Notes under the pieces: generated by a model
The model's database searches: none
What the model was told of the DNA's origin: nothing
What the model saw: the letters and a program-made list of their open reading frames with translations, nothing else
Assembly: GCA_958295895.1 (NCBI GenBank)
Contig: CATQHI010000009.1
Span: forward strand, 214,891-278,890
Direction: 5' to 3'
Length of the DNA: 64,000 nucleotides
From: Saprospiraceae bacterium
Lineage (GTDB): Bacteria; Bacteroidota; Bacteroidia; Chitinophagales; Saprospiraceae
Position numbers and translations under genes: made by a program
Shown: positions 47,798 to 56,742 of the stretch, one piece after another
Layout of the letters: every line of letters begins with the position of its first letter
Position numbering within the stretch: position 1 is the stretch's first letter

Positions 47798-47834
47798 AAA
47801 AAGGCGCGCTGGAGGTATCCGGCGCGCCTTTTCT
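47798..47834. terminator. Bidirectional intrinsic terminator
   Basis: aaaaaaggcgcgc-tggaggtatccg-gcgcgcctttt between convergent genes. Confidence 0.85.
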
Positions 47835-47849
47835 ACTTAGTGGTTTAAC

Positions 47850-48695
47850 CTACATCGACCACTCCTCGATCGACTTTTCGTTCATGCGCACGTAGTCCAT
47901 GTTGCCGGCCTCCTGGGCTAGGTCCTTGGACTGCTTAGCGGCCTCGATGGCCTCGTCCTTGCGACCTAGCGCATCTAGGATAATGGCCTCGCGGCGCACC
48001 ATCCAGTAACGGGGGCTATCGCCCATACCGTTGGCCTTTTGGATGTACTCCAGGGCCTTCTCGTTGTCCTCGCCGGACTCATTGAGGAAGGTAGCAGCCT
48101 GGTAGTAGTCGTTCGCGCTCGGACCGGCCATTACGCGGTCGATGGCGGCCATCACATCCTTTTTGGCATTCGATACGATAGGTAGGGCGACCATAGTCTG
48201 GCCCCACTTCATCTCCAGGTCGGCACCATCCAATGAGTAGTTCATCAGTTCGATGGTGAAGGTTTCTACCTCCTGTTCCATCTGTAGCGGCTCGGCGGTG
48301 ACAGTCACGGCCGGGGTCTTTTCTACGTAGCTGGTCCAGTCGCCGGTCTCGTAGGGGAAGAACATCACCTCCCACTGCTCCTCCGTGGGCTTGCTGAGGA
48401 TGGCGTAGCTGCCGGCGGGCACTTCCTCGCCTGCTACCTGCACGTCGGCACCGAAGGTGATCTTCGTGGCCTGATTAGCGCCAGTGCGCCAGATCTCGCC
48501 GTAGGGTACCAGTCCGTCGGCGGCGAAGAGGGTACGGCCCTTCATGCCGGGGCGGCTGTACTCCAGCATCACGTCGGTAAGGCCCACGGTGGTTTCGAGC
48601 TTAACGGTGGGTGAGGGGGCGGGGGAGACAATCTGCGCCTGCGCCAGACTACCGAACAGGGCAAGGCACAGGGTGAGTAGAGTAATTCGTAGCAT
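47850..48695 (-). CDS. DUF2911 domain secreted protein
   Basis: SPAPSPTVKLETTVGLTDVMLEYSRPGMKGRTLFAADGLVPYGEIWRTGANQATKITF. Confidence 0.88.
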   Translation of the reverse strand: MLRITLLTLCLALFGSLAQAQIVSPAPSPTVKLETTVGLTDVMLEYSRPGMKGRTLFAADGLVPYGEIWRTGANQATKITFGADVQVAGEEVPAGSYAILSKPTEEQWEVMFFPYETGDWTSYVEKTPAVTVTAEPLQMEQEVETFTIELMNYSLDGADLEMKWGQTMVALPIVSNAKKDVMAAIDRVMAGPSANDYYQAATFLNESGEDNEKALEYIQKANGMGDSPRYWMVRREAIILDALGRKDEAIEAAKQSKDLAQEAGNMDYVRMNEKSIEEWSM

Positions 48696-48718
48696 AACAC
48701 GTTGGTTTGTGCAAATGT

Positions 48719-48805
48719 ACGATGCTGCCTCCGGCAGCGCCGTTCGAAGCTCTCTCCGAGAGCGAGAGGCGCTTTAGCGGCGCACCCCGGCTAGAAGCCG
48801 GGAAC
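48719..48805. repeat. Mini-hairpin cluster (variant of the double-hairpin repeat)
   Basis: gctgcctccggcagc (48724-48738); gctctctccgagagc (48749-48763); cccggctagaagccggg near 48785-48802. Confidence 0.7.
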
Positions 48806-48807
48806 CA

Positions 48808-50004
48808 CTAGTGTGCCGACTTAGCCGGCACCGGCGCCGAAGCATGAAAGTCCCGCCCGATCCGCCCCGCATAGTCATCCAGCAGCTCCCGCACCCGCTC
48901 CGTAGACTGCGAGGCCACGATCAGCCCGATGTGGTGCGCTCTATCCATCCGCCACACAATCTCCGCATCGGTAAACGAGGAGGTGTCCGGATGGGCAAAA
49001 CGCGAAAGACTCACCACGATTCCCGCCTGGTCGTACCGCCGCGTCGGCAGGCTGTACCGCTTACCCATTGCCATCGCCGTTTCCAGTTTCGCCCACTCCT
49101 CCCAGAGACTGATGCCGGTGGCCGCCTCCACCATCTCGGCCAGATTCGCCCCGCCCACCCGGCTAGCCGTCTCCAGAAACACGAAGCCCTCCGCCGTTTT
49201 GATGAACTCCGTATGCGAGGCGCTGAACTGCATCCCGAACACGTGCATCACACTCTCCGTCATCCGTCGTAGCGTCACTGCTTCGGGGTCGTTGTAGGGC
49301 ACACTCACCGAGCGGAAGATGCCCCCGCCGTGCGCCACTTCGAAGGGCGTACTCAGGTAGCGCGATACCTGGCAGAAGACCACCTCGCCATCCACCGAGA
49401 TCGCATCCACGTGATACACATCACCGGGCCGGAACTGCTCCACCAGAAAGTCCTTCCGCCGCTCCCCCAGACTATGCACTTTATCCCAAAGCTCCTGCGC
49501 CGAGTGCACCTTGGCGATGCCGGTGGCACTGGCTTCCCCCCGTGGCTTCACCAGGCAGGGATACGCGATACGGTTGGCAAACTCCGTGATCGTCACATCA
49601 TTAAACAGGCTCGTAAACTGCGGCACGGGGATACCCTGGTCGCGCGCTTGGATGCGCATCGCCAGCTTATCGCGAAAGTACCGCGCCGTGGTCTGCCCCA
49701 TCCCCGGCAGCCGGAATTCCTCCCGCAGGTAGGCCGCTTTTTCCACGTCGAAGTCATCCATCGCCACGACCCGGTTCACCTCCCGACTTTGCATGATCCA
49801 GGCCACCCCCTTGGCAATGTTCGCTAGGTTAGCGGGGCTGTTGCTATCGTCCTCCAGGTAGAAAAACTCGTCCACCGCTTCCTGCGGCCAGGCCTCGTGC
49901 TCCAGCTTCTTGGCGGTGAGTAGGTACACCGTGTTACCGGCAGTCTTACACGCGCGCAGGAAGGGCATACCCTTGAAGTAGCAGGAGATACAGAGGAAGG
50001 TCAT
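48808..50004 (-). CDS. ATP-grasp domain protein
   Basis: MTFLCISCYFKGMPFLRACKTAGNTVYLLTAKKLEHEAWP; YPCLVKPRGEASATGIAKVHS; FLVEQFRPGDVYHVDAISVDGEVVF. Confidence 0.85.
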   Translation of the reverse strand: MTFLCISCYFKGMPFLRACKTAGNTVYLLTAKKLEHEAWPQEAVDEFFYLEDDSNSPANLANIAKGVAWIMQSREVNRVVAMDDFDVEKAAYLREEFRLPGMGQTTARYFRDKLAMRIQARDQGIPVPQFTSLFNDVTITEFANRIAYPCLVKPRGEASATGIAKVHSAQELWDKVHSLGERRKDFLVEQFRPGDVYHVDAISVDGEVVFCQVSRYLSTPFEVAHGGGIFRSVSVPYNDPEAVTLRRMTESVMHVFGMQFSASHTEFIKTAEGFVFLETASRVGGANLAEMVEAATGISLWEEWAKLETAMAMGKRYSLPTRRYDQAGIVVSLSRFAHPDTSSFTDAEIVWRMDRAHHIGLIVASQSTERVRELLDDYAGRIGRDFHASAPVPAKSAH

Positions 50005-50069
50005 AGGGAGTAGTTCTGTAGTAGGTAGTTGGGTAGTCTGGTGGGATAGGTGTGGTAGTGTGATAGGTA

Positions 50070-50088
50070 GGGCGGGGCCGCGGGTGCA
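50070..50088 (-). repeat. 19-bp dispersed motif copy (intergenic)
   Basis: gggcggggccgcgggtgca. Confidence 0.8.
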
Positions 50089-50217
50089 ATGCAGGTTGCG
50101 TGTCAACCATGTGTGCGTTCCGGGACTTTATCAAAAGGTCAGCAAACTACATCACAGCGCGCTAATTCAGCAACCCTCCCTAACCCATCTACTCATTCAC
50201 CCCTTAACCCCCTGCTC

Positions 50218-50772
50218 ATGGCACTCACCGAATCCACGATGGTCGACATCGGCACTCCGGCTCCTGACTTCAAGCTCGTCGACACGATGTCCGGCACGAA
50301 ACTTACTTACGATGATGTGAAGGGGGGGAAGGGCACGCTGGTGGTATTCATCTGCAACCACTGCCCGTACGTGATCCACACCATTGACGCCCTGGTCGAC
50401 GTGGCCAACGACTACGAGCCCAAGGGTATTGGCACGGTAGCCATCAGCAGCAACGACGTAGAAAAGTACCCCGTCGATAGCCCCGATAATATGGAGGCCT
50501 TCGCGCTGAATAACTTCTTCACCTTCCCCTACCTCTACGACGAGACCCAGGAGGTAGCCCGCGCCTACGATGCTGCCTGTACGCCCGATATCTACCTCTT
50601 CGACGCTGAGGGTAAGCTCTACTACCGTGGCCGCCTCGACGAGAGCCGCCCGAACTCCGGTAAGCCGGTGACGGGCGACGACCTGCGCAGGGCGATCGAT
50701 GCGATGCTAAAGGGGGAGCCTAGCCCGGAGAAGCAGTATCCTAGCGCGGGCTGCGGCATCAAGTGGAAGTAA
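50218..50772 (+). CDS. Thioredoxin-like/AhpC-TSA family protein
   Basis: MALTESTMVDIGTPAPDFKLVDT; LVVFICNHCPYVIHTIDALVDVANDY. Confidence 0.9.
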   Translation: MALTESTMVDIGTPAPDFKLVDTMSGTKLTYDDVKGGKGTLVVFICNHCPYVIHTIDALVDVANDYEPKGIGTVAISSNDVEKYPVDSPDNMEAFALNNFFTFPYLYDETQEVARAYDAACTPDIYLFDAEGKLYYRGRLDESRPNSGKPVTGDDLRRAIDAMLKGEPSPEKQYPSAGCGIKWK

Positions 50773-50945
50773 AATGCTGCCTCCGGCAGCGGTAGACGTA
50801 GCAGCCTCCGCCTGCGAGAGCCGCCTTGGCGGCGACCGGAGTTAGACGGGAAGCATGATAGGTTTTGATTACTATGCTCCCATCCTACATATCCCAGCGC
50901 AGCCAGAGGCTGCATGTTGCTGCCGCTGCCGGAGGCGGCATTTTA
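50773..50945. repeat. Two oppositely oriented double mini-hairpin repeats filling the gap between convergent genes
   Basis: gctgcctccggcagc (50776-50790), gccgccttggcggc (50820-50833), gcagccagaggctgc (50899-50913), gctgccggaggcggc (50925-50939). Confidence 0.75.
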
Positions 50946-51482
50946 CTTCCTCATCCGCTTAGGCCCGTACCAAAGCCAGAAGCCCGAGACCGTAAACACC
51001 AGCGTAGCCAGTCCCATCACCGTAGAGTACAGCAGCTTTACGGTGTCGCCTAGAACAGAGCCATCGTGGATCGACTCGATCAGATCCGAGCGGCGGGCAC
51101 CGATACTGAGCACCTCGCCCGTAGCCCCATCCAACTGCACCTCCTGAAGGTGACCCTCGAAGAGAAACTTGATCGAGCCCTTGCCCGGCCGGTAGTCAAT
51201 ACGGTCGATGGTGGTAGAGTAGTCCGCTCCGAGGGAGTCGCGCAGCGCCGTCTGGGCAAGGGTAAGGAGGCGATCGGTAGGAAGCCATTCGGCTAGCTCC
51301 GTGCTGCTGCCGCGGCTAGTGGGTGGCATGAGGTAGTCGCTGTCTTTTTTCCAGCCCAGCAGCACGCTAGTCACCCCGATCACGAAGAAGAAGACAAATA
51401 GCGTGATGCCCGACCAGCGGTGAATACGCCGGGTACGCCGTAGCGCCTTAGCCTGCCGCTGCCGTCGGGTACGCTTTACCAT
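50943..51482 (-). CDS. PepSY-associated transmembrane protein
   Basis: RTRRIHRWSGITLFVFFFVIGVTSVLLGWKK; VKLLYSTVMGLATLVFTVSGFWLWYGPK. Confidence 0.85.
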   Translation of the reverse strand: MVKRTRRQRQAKALRRTRRIHRWSGITLFVFFFVIGVTSVLLGWKKDSDYLMPPTSRGSSTELAEWLPTDRLLTLAQTALRDSLGADYSTTIDRIDYRPGKGSIKFLFEGHLQEVQLDGATGEVLSIGARRSDLIESIHDGSVLGDTVKLLYSTVMGLATLVFTVSGFWLWYGPKRMRK

Positions 51483-52222
51483 CGACTAAAGAAACCCCGT
51501 TTTTTGGCGCAGGTGTTAACGCGTTGGGGGTCAATGGCGTCCGCAATATCGTGCTCGTCAAATTTATCCATTAGGGCCTCCATGCCCTTGGTGAGTTTGA
51601 GCTGCATTTCGGCGGGGTACAGGGGGACGAGCTGGTAAAAGTGGATCAGCGTACCGTCCTCGAGGGGTAAGACATCGAATGTTTCGGGAAACGGTCCGCC
51701 GCTTACCGCCATCATACAGCCCAACTCGGTACCCGGACCAAGGGGCGCGGCCTCTTCCCCATTAGGGATCGTATGGCCCGAGGCGATAAAGGTGTGGTAG
51801 GTGTGGGGAAAGCGGGCGATGATTTTGAGCCAGCGGATCGGCCAGTAGTACTCCTCCTGCTGCATCACGTCCTGATCCTTCAGGGGCCAGTCGGCGGGGA
51901 GTTGCAAGTACACTTCGGCGCGGCGGTAGCCTTCGTAGCCCTCCGGCGCGGTCATGGGTAGGTCGCTCATGCCGGAGGTCACCAGGGTGTAGAAGGGGTA
52001 GTCGGCCGTGGGGGCCACAATGTGCACGTCTATGTGTACGATCTCGGACACCACCTCGTGAAACACCGACTCTACCGGACCGATATGCTCCTCGATGTGG
52101 TCGGCAATGGCCTCGATGTGCTCCTCGCCCCGCGCGGGCTGAAACCCCTGCTCCACCTGGTCGGGATCGTAGCGGTAAATGGGTGCGCCGCTCTCGCTCT
52201 TCTCTTCTGGTTCCTCGCTCAT
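51476..52222 (-). CDS. Suppressor-of-fused (SUFU) domain protein
   Basis: EHIGPVESVFHEVVSEIVHIDVHIVAPTADYPFYTLVTSGMSDLPMTAP...RRAEVYLQLPADWPL. Confidence 0.85.
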   Translation of the reverse strand: MSEEPEEKSESGAPIYRYDPDQVEQGFQPARGEEHIEAIADHIEEHIGPVESVFHEVVSEIVHIDVHIVAPTADYPFYTLVTSGMSDLPMTAPEGYEGYRRAEVYLQLPADWPLKDQDVMQQEEYYWPIRWLKIIARFPHTYHTFIASGHTIPNGEEAAPLGPGTELGCMMAVSGGPFPETFDVLPLEDGTLIHFYQLVPLYPAEMQLKLTKGMEALMDKFDEHDIADAIDPQRVNTCAKKRGFFSRW

Positions 52223-52243
52223 ACGACGAATATAGCAAGGCGG

Positions 52244-53356
52244 CTACCAACGGCGGGGCGGTAACGCGGTCGCCACAAGGGCAAAGAGGTAATACGGAGC
52301 CAGCAGCAAATCGCCCAAAAGGACGCTCACCCCCGCATCAACCAACCCAGCACCCGCGGCCCCGCCCGTAAACTGCCGCACGCTGGGTTGCCGGTAGACG
52401 GACAGGACCACCAACGCACGCAGTACGTATAGCGCGACTACTAACGGCCAGTAAGCGGTGAGAAGGAGCATAGTCCCCAGCAAATAGAATCCACCGTGAC
52501 TCAGCGCCAGTAACCCAAGTAACAGCTGATGACGGAGCTGGTAGTGCGTGCCGACGGACTGGTGCCGCACCTTCTGCCGCAGGTAAGCCCGCCAGGTTTG
52601 GGTGGGCTCGGAGTAGGCCCAGGCCGCTGGATCGGTGATGCGGGCGGTGAGGGAGGGCACTGCGTGGGCATTGACGAGCAGGTCGTCGTCGCCGCCTAAG
52701 TGGTGGGCGTGGGCCGTAAAGCCCCCGGCAGCCATAAAAAAACTGCGGTGATAGGCCAGGTTACGCCCTACGCCCATGTACGGATAGCCGTGGCGAGCAA
52801 GCCCCTGGTACTGAAGCACGGTCTGCGTAGCCTCGAAGCGCTGCCACCAGGCTAACGGACCGGGTCGGTAGCGGTAAGGAGAGCAGCCTAGTACGAGCTC
52901 ATAACCATGGGTCAGGGGAGCCACCATCTGTTGCAGCCAGAGGTCGGAGGCTGGGGTGCAGTCGGCGTCGGTAAGCAGCAGTAGGGGGTGGCGGGCGGCA
53001 CGGATACCGGCGGTAAGGGCGTCTTTCTTGCCGGGGCGGGTGGGGCTGGGCTGGAGGAGCCGCAACTGGGGGTAGCGGTCCTGTAGGTAGTGTACGATGG
53101 CTACGGATGCGTCGGTGGAGTTGTCGTCGACGGCCAGGAGCTCGAAGTGGGGGTAGCCCTGAGCTAAAATACCCCGCAGGGTCGCCTCCAGATGGGTAGC
53201 CTCGTTGTGGAAGCAGACGATGACGGTGACCGGGGGCGGGTCGCCGGCAGACTCAGCGGGAAGTAGGCTTGGAGCAGGCGTGAGCGCCGGCCGGTACACC
53301 CACCACCAAACCGTAAGCTGTACGGCGGTAGCGAGAAGGAGTAGGACCGCCACCAA
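52244..53356 (-). CDS. Glycosyltransferase family 2
   Basis: VTVIVCFHNEATHLEATLRGILAQGYPHFELLAVDDNSTDAS; LLTDADCTPASDLWLQQM. Confidence 0.9.
   Translation of the reverse strand: MVAVLLLLATAVQLTVWWWVYRPALTPAPSLLPAESAGDPPPVTVIVCFHNEATHLEATLRGILAQGYPHFELLAVDDNSTDASVAIVHYLQDRYPQLRLLQPSPTRPGKKDALTAGIRAARHPLLLLTDADCTPASDLWLQQMVAPLTHGYELVLGCSPYRYRPGPLAWWQRFEATQTVLQYQGLARHGYPYMGVGRNLAYHRSFFMAAGGFTAHAHHLGGDDDLLVNAHAVPSLTARITDPAAWAYSEPTQTWRAYLRQKVRHQSVGTHYQLRHQLLLGLLALSHGGFYLLGTMLLLTAYWPLVVALYVLRALVVLSVYRQPSVRQFTGGAAGAGLVDAGVSVLLGDLLLAPYYLFALVATALPPRRW
52349..52367 (+). repeat. 19-bp dispersed motif copy (inside glycosyltransferase gene)
   Basis: agcacccgcggccccgccc. Confidence 0.7.
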
Positions 53357-53362
53357 GAGGGC

Positions 53363-53656
53363 CTAAAGCTCGGCCACCACGTCGTTCCACTCCGGGTGGC
53401 GCTGCACGTAGCTGGCCACGAAGGGGCAGGAGGGGATGGCCATAAGGCCATTGTCACGGGCGTACTCAAGGGCGGCAGTGACCAGGGATTTGCCGATGCC
53501 CTGTCCGGCGAGGTCCTCGGGTACCTCGGTGTGCACCAGGTCGATCATATCCTCGCCGCGCATCTGGTAGACGAGCTTGGAGATCTGGGAGCCGTTGACG
53601 ACTTCGAACTGGTGCTTTTCTTTATTATTGACGACGGACTCGGTCGGATTGGACAT
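53363..53656 (-). CDS. Small GNAT-fold N-acetyltransferase-like protein
   Basis: DMIDLVHTEVPEDLAGQGIGKSLVTAALEYARDNGLMAIPSCPFVASYVQRHPEW. Confidence 0.9.
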   Translation of the reverse strand: MSNPTESVVNNKEKHQFEVVNGSQISKLVYQMRGEDMIDLVHTEVPEDLAGQGIGKSLVTAALEYARDNGLMAIPSCPFVASYVQRHPEWNDVVAEL

Positions 53657-53714
53657 GCGGGGGTACTGACTTGAGTAAGAGGCAATAGTACGGACTTTCC
53701 GCCAACATGTTTGC

Positions 53715-55202
53715 TCAAAGTTCCTTACGCAGGCGGGCCACGGGCAGGCCGAGCTGCTCGCGGTATTTAGCCACCGTACGGCGGGCGATGTCGTAGCCGG
53801 CCTCCTTGAGCGCGCGCTGGAGTTTGGAGTCGTTGAGGGGCTTGCGCTTGTCCTCGGCGGCGATGATCTCGCCGAGGGTCTTTTTGACCTGGGTGGTGCT
53901 GACCTCCTCGCCGTCCTCGTTGGTCATGCCCTCGGAGAAAAATTCACGCAGGGAGTAGGTGCCGAAGTCGGTCCTGTACGAACTTCGAGTTTACCACCCG
54001 GCTCACGGTGCTGATGTCGAGCTCGGTGGGTGCGGCGATGTCCTTGAGGATCATAGGCCGTAGGGCCTTGAGGTCGCCGGTGCGGAAGAACTCCTCCTGG
54101 TAGCGCACGATGGCCCACATCACGCTGTACAGCGTCTGCTGTCGCTGCTGGATGGCCTCAATGAACCAACTGGCCGAATCGATATTCTGCCGAATGAAGC
54201 CGGCGGCCTGCTTCTGGGCCGTAGTGAGCTTACCCGATTCTTTCTGCTTGCGGCGGTACTCGGCCAGTTGCTGCTGGTAGTAGTCGTTGATCTTGAGGTC
54301 GGGGGCGTTGCGGGCGGTGAGGCTGAGCTTGAGCTCACCGTCGGTGACCGTGACCAGGAAGTCGGGTACCACTACGCGGGCGGCCCTTCCCCCGGCACGA
54401 CCGGTCAGACCGGAGGCAGGCTTGGGGTTGAGCTTAAGGATCTCCCCAAGGGCATCGCGCAGCTCGTCCTCGTCGACCTCCAGTTTCTCCTGCAGCTTAT
54501 CGTAGTGCTTCTTACTGAACAGTTCGAAGTGATCGCGGATCACGGTCTGGGCCAGTACCAGGTCAGCAAAGGTGTGGTTGTCGAGCAGCTCGCCGTTATC
54601 TACCTTGCTGTTGAGTTGCAGCAGCAGGCATTCGCGCAGGTTACGGGCGGCCAGTCCGGGGGGTCGAGCGACTGTACCACCTTAAGTACATCCTTGATGC
54701 GGCGGCTGTCGACATCGATATCGTAATTGATCAGTAGGTCGTCGGCGATGGCCGAGGGCATCCGCTGTAGGTAGCCGTCGTCGTCGAGGTTCCCGATGAT
54801 TTGCAGGGCGATGGTGCGATCGAGCGGCGAGTCGAACTCCAGGTTAGCGAGCTGCCCCTGGAGGTACTCGAAGAAGGTGTTTTCGTCGGCCGTGTAGCTA
54901 CCGGGGGCGTCGTAGGTATCGTCCGGGCTGCTACTCTGTTGGTAGTTGGTGGGGTCGTCGTCGATGTACTGCTGGAACAGCTCCTCCATTTCGAAGGGGT
55001 CGTCGCCGGCTTTTTCGGCCTCCTGTCCGTCGGGCTCGGCGGGGGCCTCGGGGGCGGCTTCTTCCAGGGTGGGGTTGCGTTCCAGTTCTTCCTTCACGCG
55101 TTGTTCCAGCTCGTAGAGCGGCAGCTGCATCAGCTGCATGAGCTGGATCTGCCGGGGGCTCAGCTTCTGGAGTTGCGACTGTTTGAGGGATTGGCCTAGC
55201 AT
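53715..55202 (-). pseudogene. rpoN: RNA polymerase sigma-54 factor, interrupted by two frameshifts (likely sequence errors)
   Basis: ORF 54600..55202 (MLGQSLKQSQLQKLSPRQIQLMQLMQLPLYELEQRV), ORF 53944..54543, ORF 53715..53927 with RpoN box ARRTVAKYREQLGLP. One-base corrections at ~54658 and ~53970 restore one ORF. Confidence 0.92.
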
Positions 55203-55258
55203 GGGGGCTGCAAGGTAGGGCTTGGCGGGGGAGATGGGGCGGGGCCGCGGTGCGGGGT

Positions 55259-56424
55259 TTATAGAAAAGCTAACTCAGAAGCGGCTTGCCAACTAAGTAG
55301 TTCACCGATGGTATGCTGCTGATAATCCGTACCGCCGTAGACGACCGTGGGTTGCCGAAGGGGTACGTCAGCGATATCTGCGAACCAATCGAGCTGCTTA
55401 AAGAAGTCCCTCCGGTAGGTTGCGCCCGATTTGATCTCCACTGGTCGGAGACCGTTTCCCAGATTGATTAAAAGATCAATCTCGTGCTGGTTGCTATCCG
55501 CCAGAAGTAGAGTGGGGGTTGCGTGCCGCGATTGAAGAAGCCCTTAGCTACCTCGTTGATGATGAAGTTCTCAAAGATGGCTCCCCGCTGATAGTAGGTG
55601 AATAGCGACTCCGGTGAGGTAATACCGAGTAGCGCGCAGGCTAGCCCCGTATCCCGAAAGTATAGTTTTGGGGATTTGACCAGCCGCTTTTTGAAATTCT
55701 TGAAGTAGGGCTGTAACTGATAGGTGACGAAGGAAGTCTCCAGCACGGATAGCCAGGAGGCCGCCGTTGCCGTATTCACACCTGCCGCGGAAGCCAGGGT
55801 GCTTTTATTGATGGTCTGTCCGATGAACCCCGCACAGATACCCAAAAAGCGGGTGAAGGCTCCGAGATCTCCGATGTTCTTTACCTGCCTTACGTCGCGC
55901 TGTACGTAGGTAGCCAGATAGTCCTGATAGAATCGTTCGGCGGCAACGTCGCGATCGTATATTCTGGGGTAGCCACCCCGCCATATAAGCTCCGTTGAGG
56001 TCACTTCGGCAGGTAGATGCTCGCGCAGCTCATCGTAAGAAAGGGGTTGTAGATAGAATAGCGTCGCCCTTCCGGCCAGCGTCTGACTCACGCTTTCCAT
56101 CATCAGCAGGTTCTGCGAGCCACTAAGGACGAAACAGGCCTCCCGGTCATCGTCGACAATTCCTTGAATGTATGATAGTATGATAGGTAGACGCTGTACC
56201 TCGTCCAGTACCATCCGGTGTCCGTACTGCTGGAACAAGCCCCGAGGATCTTGCTCAATCCGCTGCTGTACATCGGGATTTTCTAGTGAAAAATAGGGGA
56301 AGTCGGGAAATAAGGATCGGATCAGCGTAGTCTTTCCGCTCTGCCGCGGTCCGCTTACGATGATGACGGAGTACTTCCCTACCTGGGCTAGAATTGGGGA
56401 GGATACTTGTCTGGCAATCATCAC
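55259..56424 (-). pseudogene. AAA_14 ATPase with DUF4143-like C-terminal domain, one frameshift near 55500
   Basis: VSGPRQSGKTTLIRSLFPDFPYFSLENPD; MVLDEVQRLPIILSYIQGIVDD; FVLSGSQNLLMM. Adding one G to the GG run gives LYFWRDSNQHEIDLLINLGNGLRPVEIKSGATYRRDFFKQLDW. Confidence 0.88.
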
Positions 56425-56438
56425 CTAAAGATAAACTC

Positions 56439-56480
56439 ATTTATGCAAATTGCCTAGTCGTCTAAGCAATTTGCATAAAT
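56439..56480. promoter_or_regulatory. 42-bp near-perfect palindrome upstream of the second AAA_14/DUF4143 ATPase
   Basis: atttatgcaaattgcctag-tcgt-ctaagcaatttgcataaat, one mismatch in 19-bp arms; minus-strand TATCTTTA follows (56433-56426). Confidence 0.92.
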
Positions 56481-56509
56481 CTATGGTAAACTGATAGTTC
56501 ATTCTAATG

Positions 56510-56650
56510 TGGGAAGCCCTGCGTCCGCCTAGCGGCGAACTACAGGCATCCCTAGTTAGGGCTCCCCTTCCAGGGAAGCGCCATAGGCTACCGTCCCTGG
56601 AGGGGGCGCCCTTACCGAGCGGAGGGTGCTAGCCCTCCGCGACTTCGACA
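56510..56650. repeat. Hairpin-dense intergenic region
   Basis: cgcctagcggcg, ccctagttaggg, cttccagggaag, ggagggtgctagccctcc in ~140 bp. Confidence 0.6.
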
Positions 56651-56673
56651 ACCTCCGCAATTTCAACATTCCC

Positions 56674-56692
56674 CGCACCCGCGGCCCCGCCC
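56674..56692 (+). repeat. 19-bp dispersed motif copy (intergenic)
   Basis: cgcacccgcggccccgccc. Confidence 0.75.
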
Positions 56693-56742
56693 GTATCTCA
56701 CACCCCCAATAACCTCCCCCACCCCTCCCGCGTTACCCCCAC

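Noticed and set aside
51476-52222. SUFU-domain protein as a toxin-immunity system
   Set aside because: SUFU proteins occur in polymorphic-toxin immunity loci, but no toxin or secretion gene is adjacent here.
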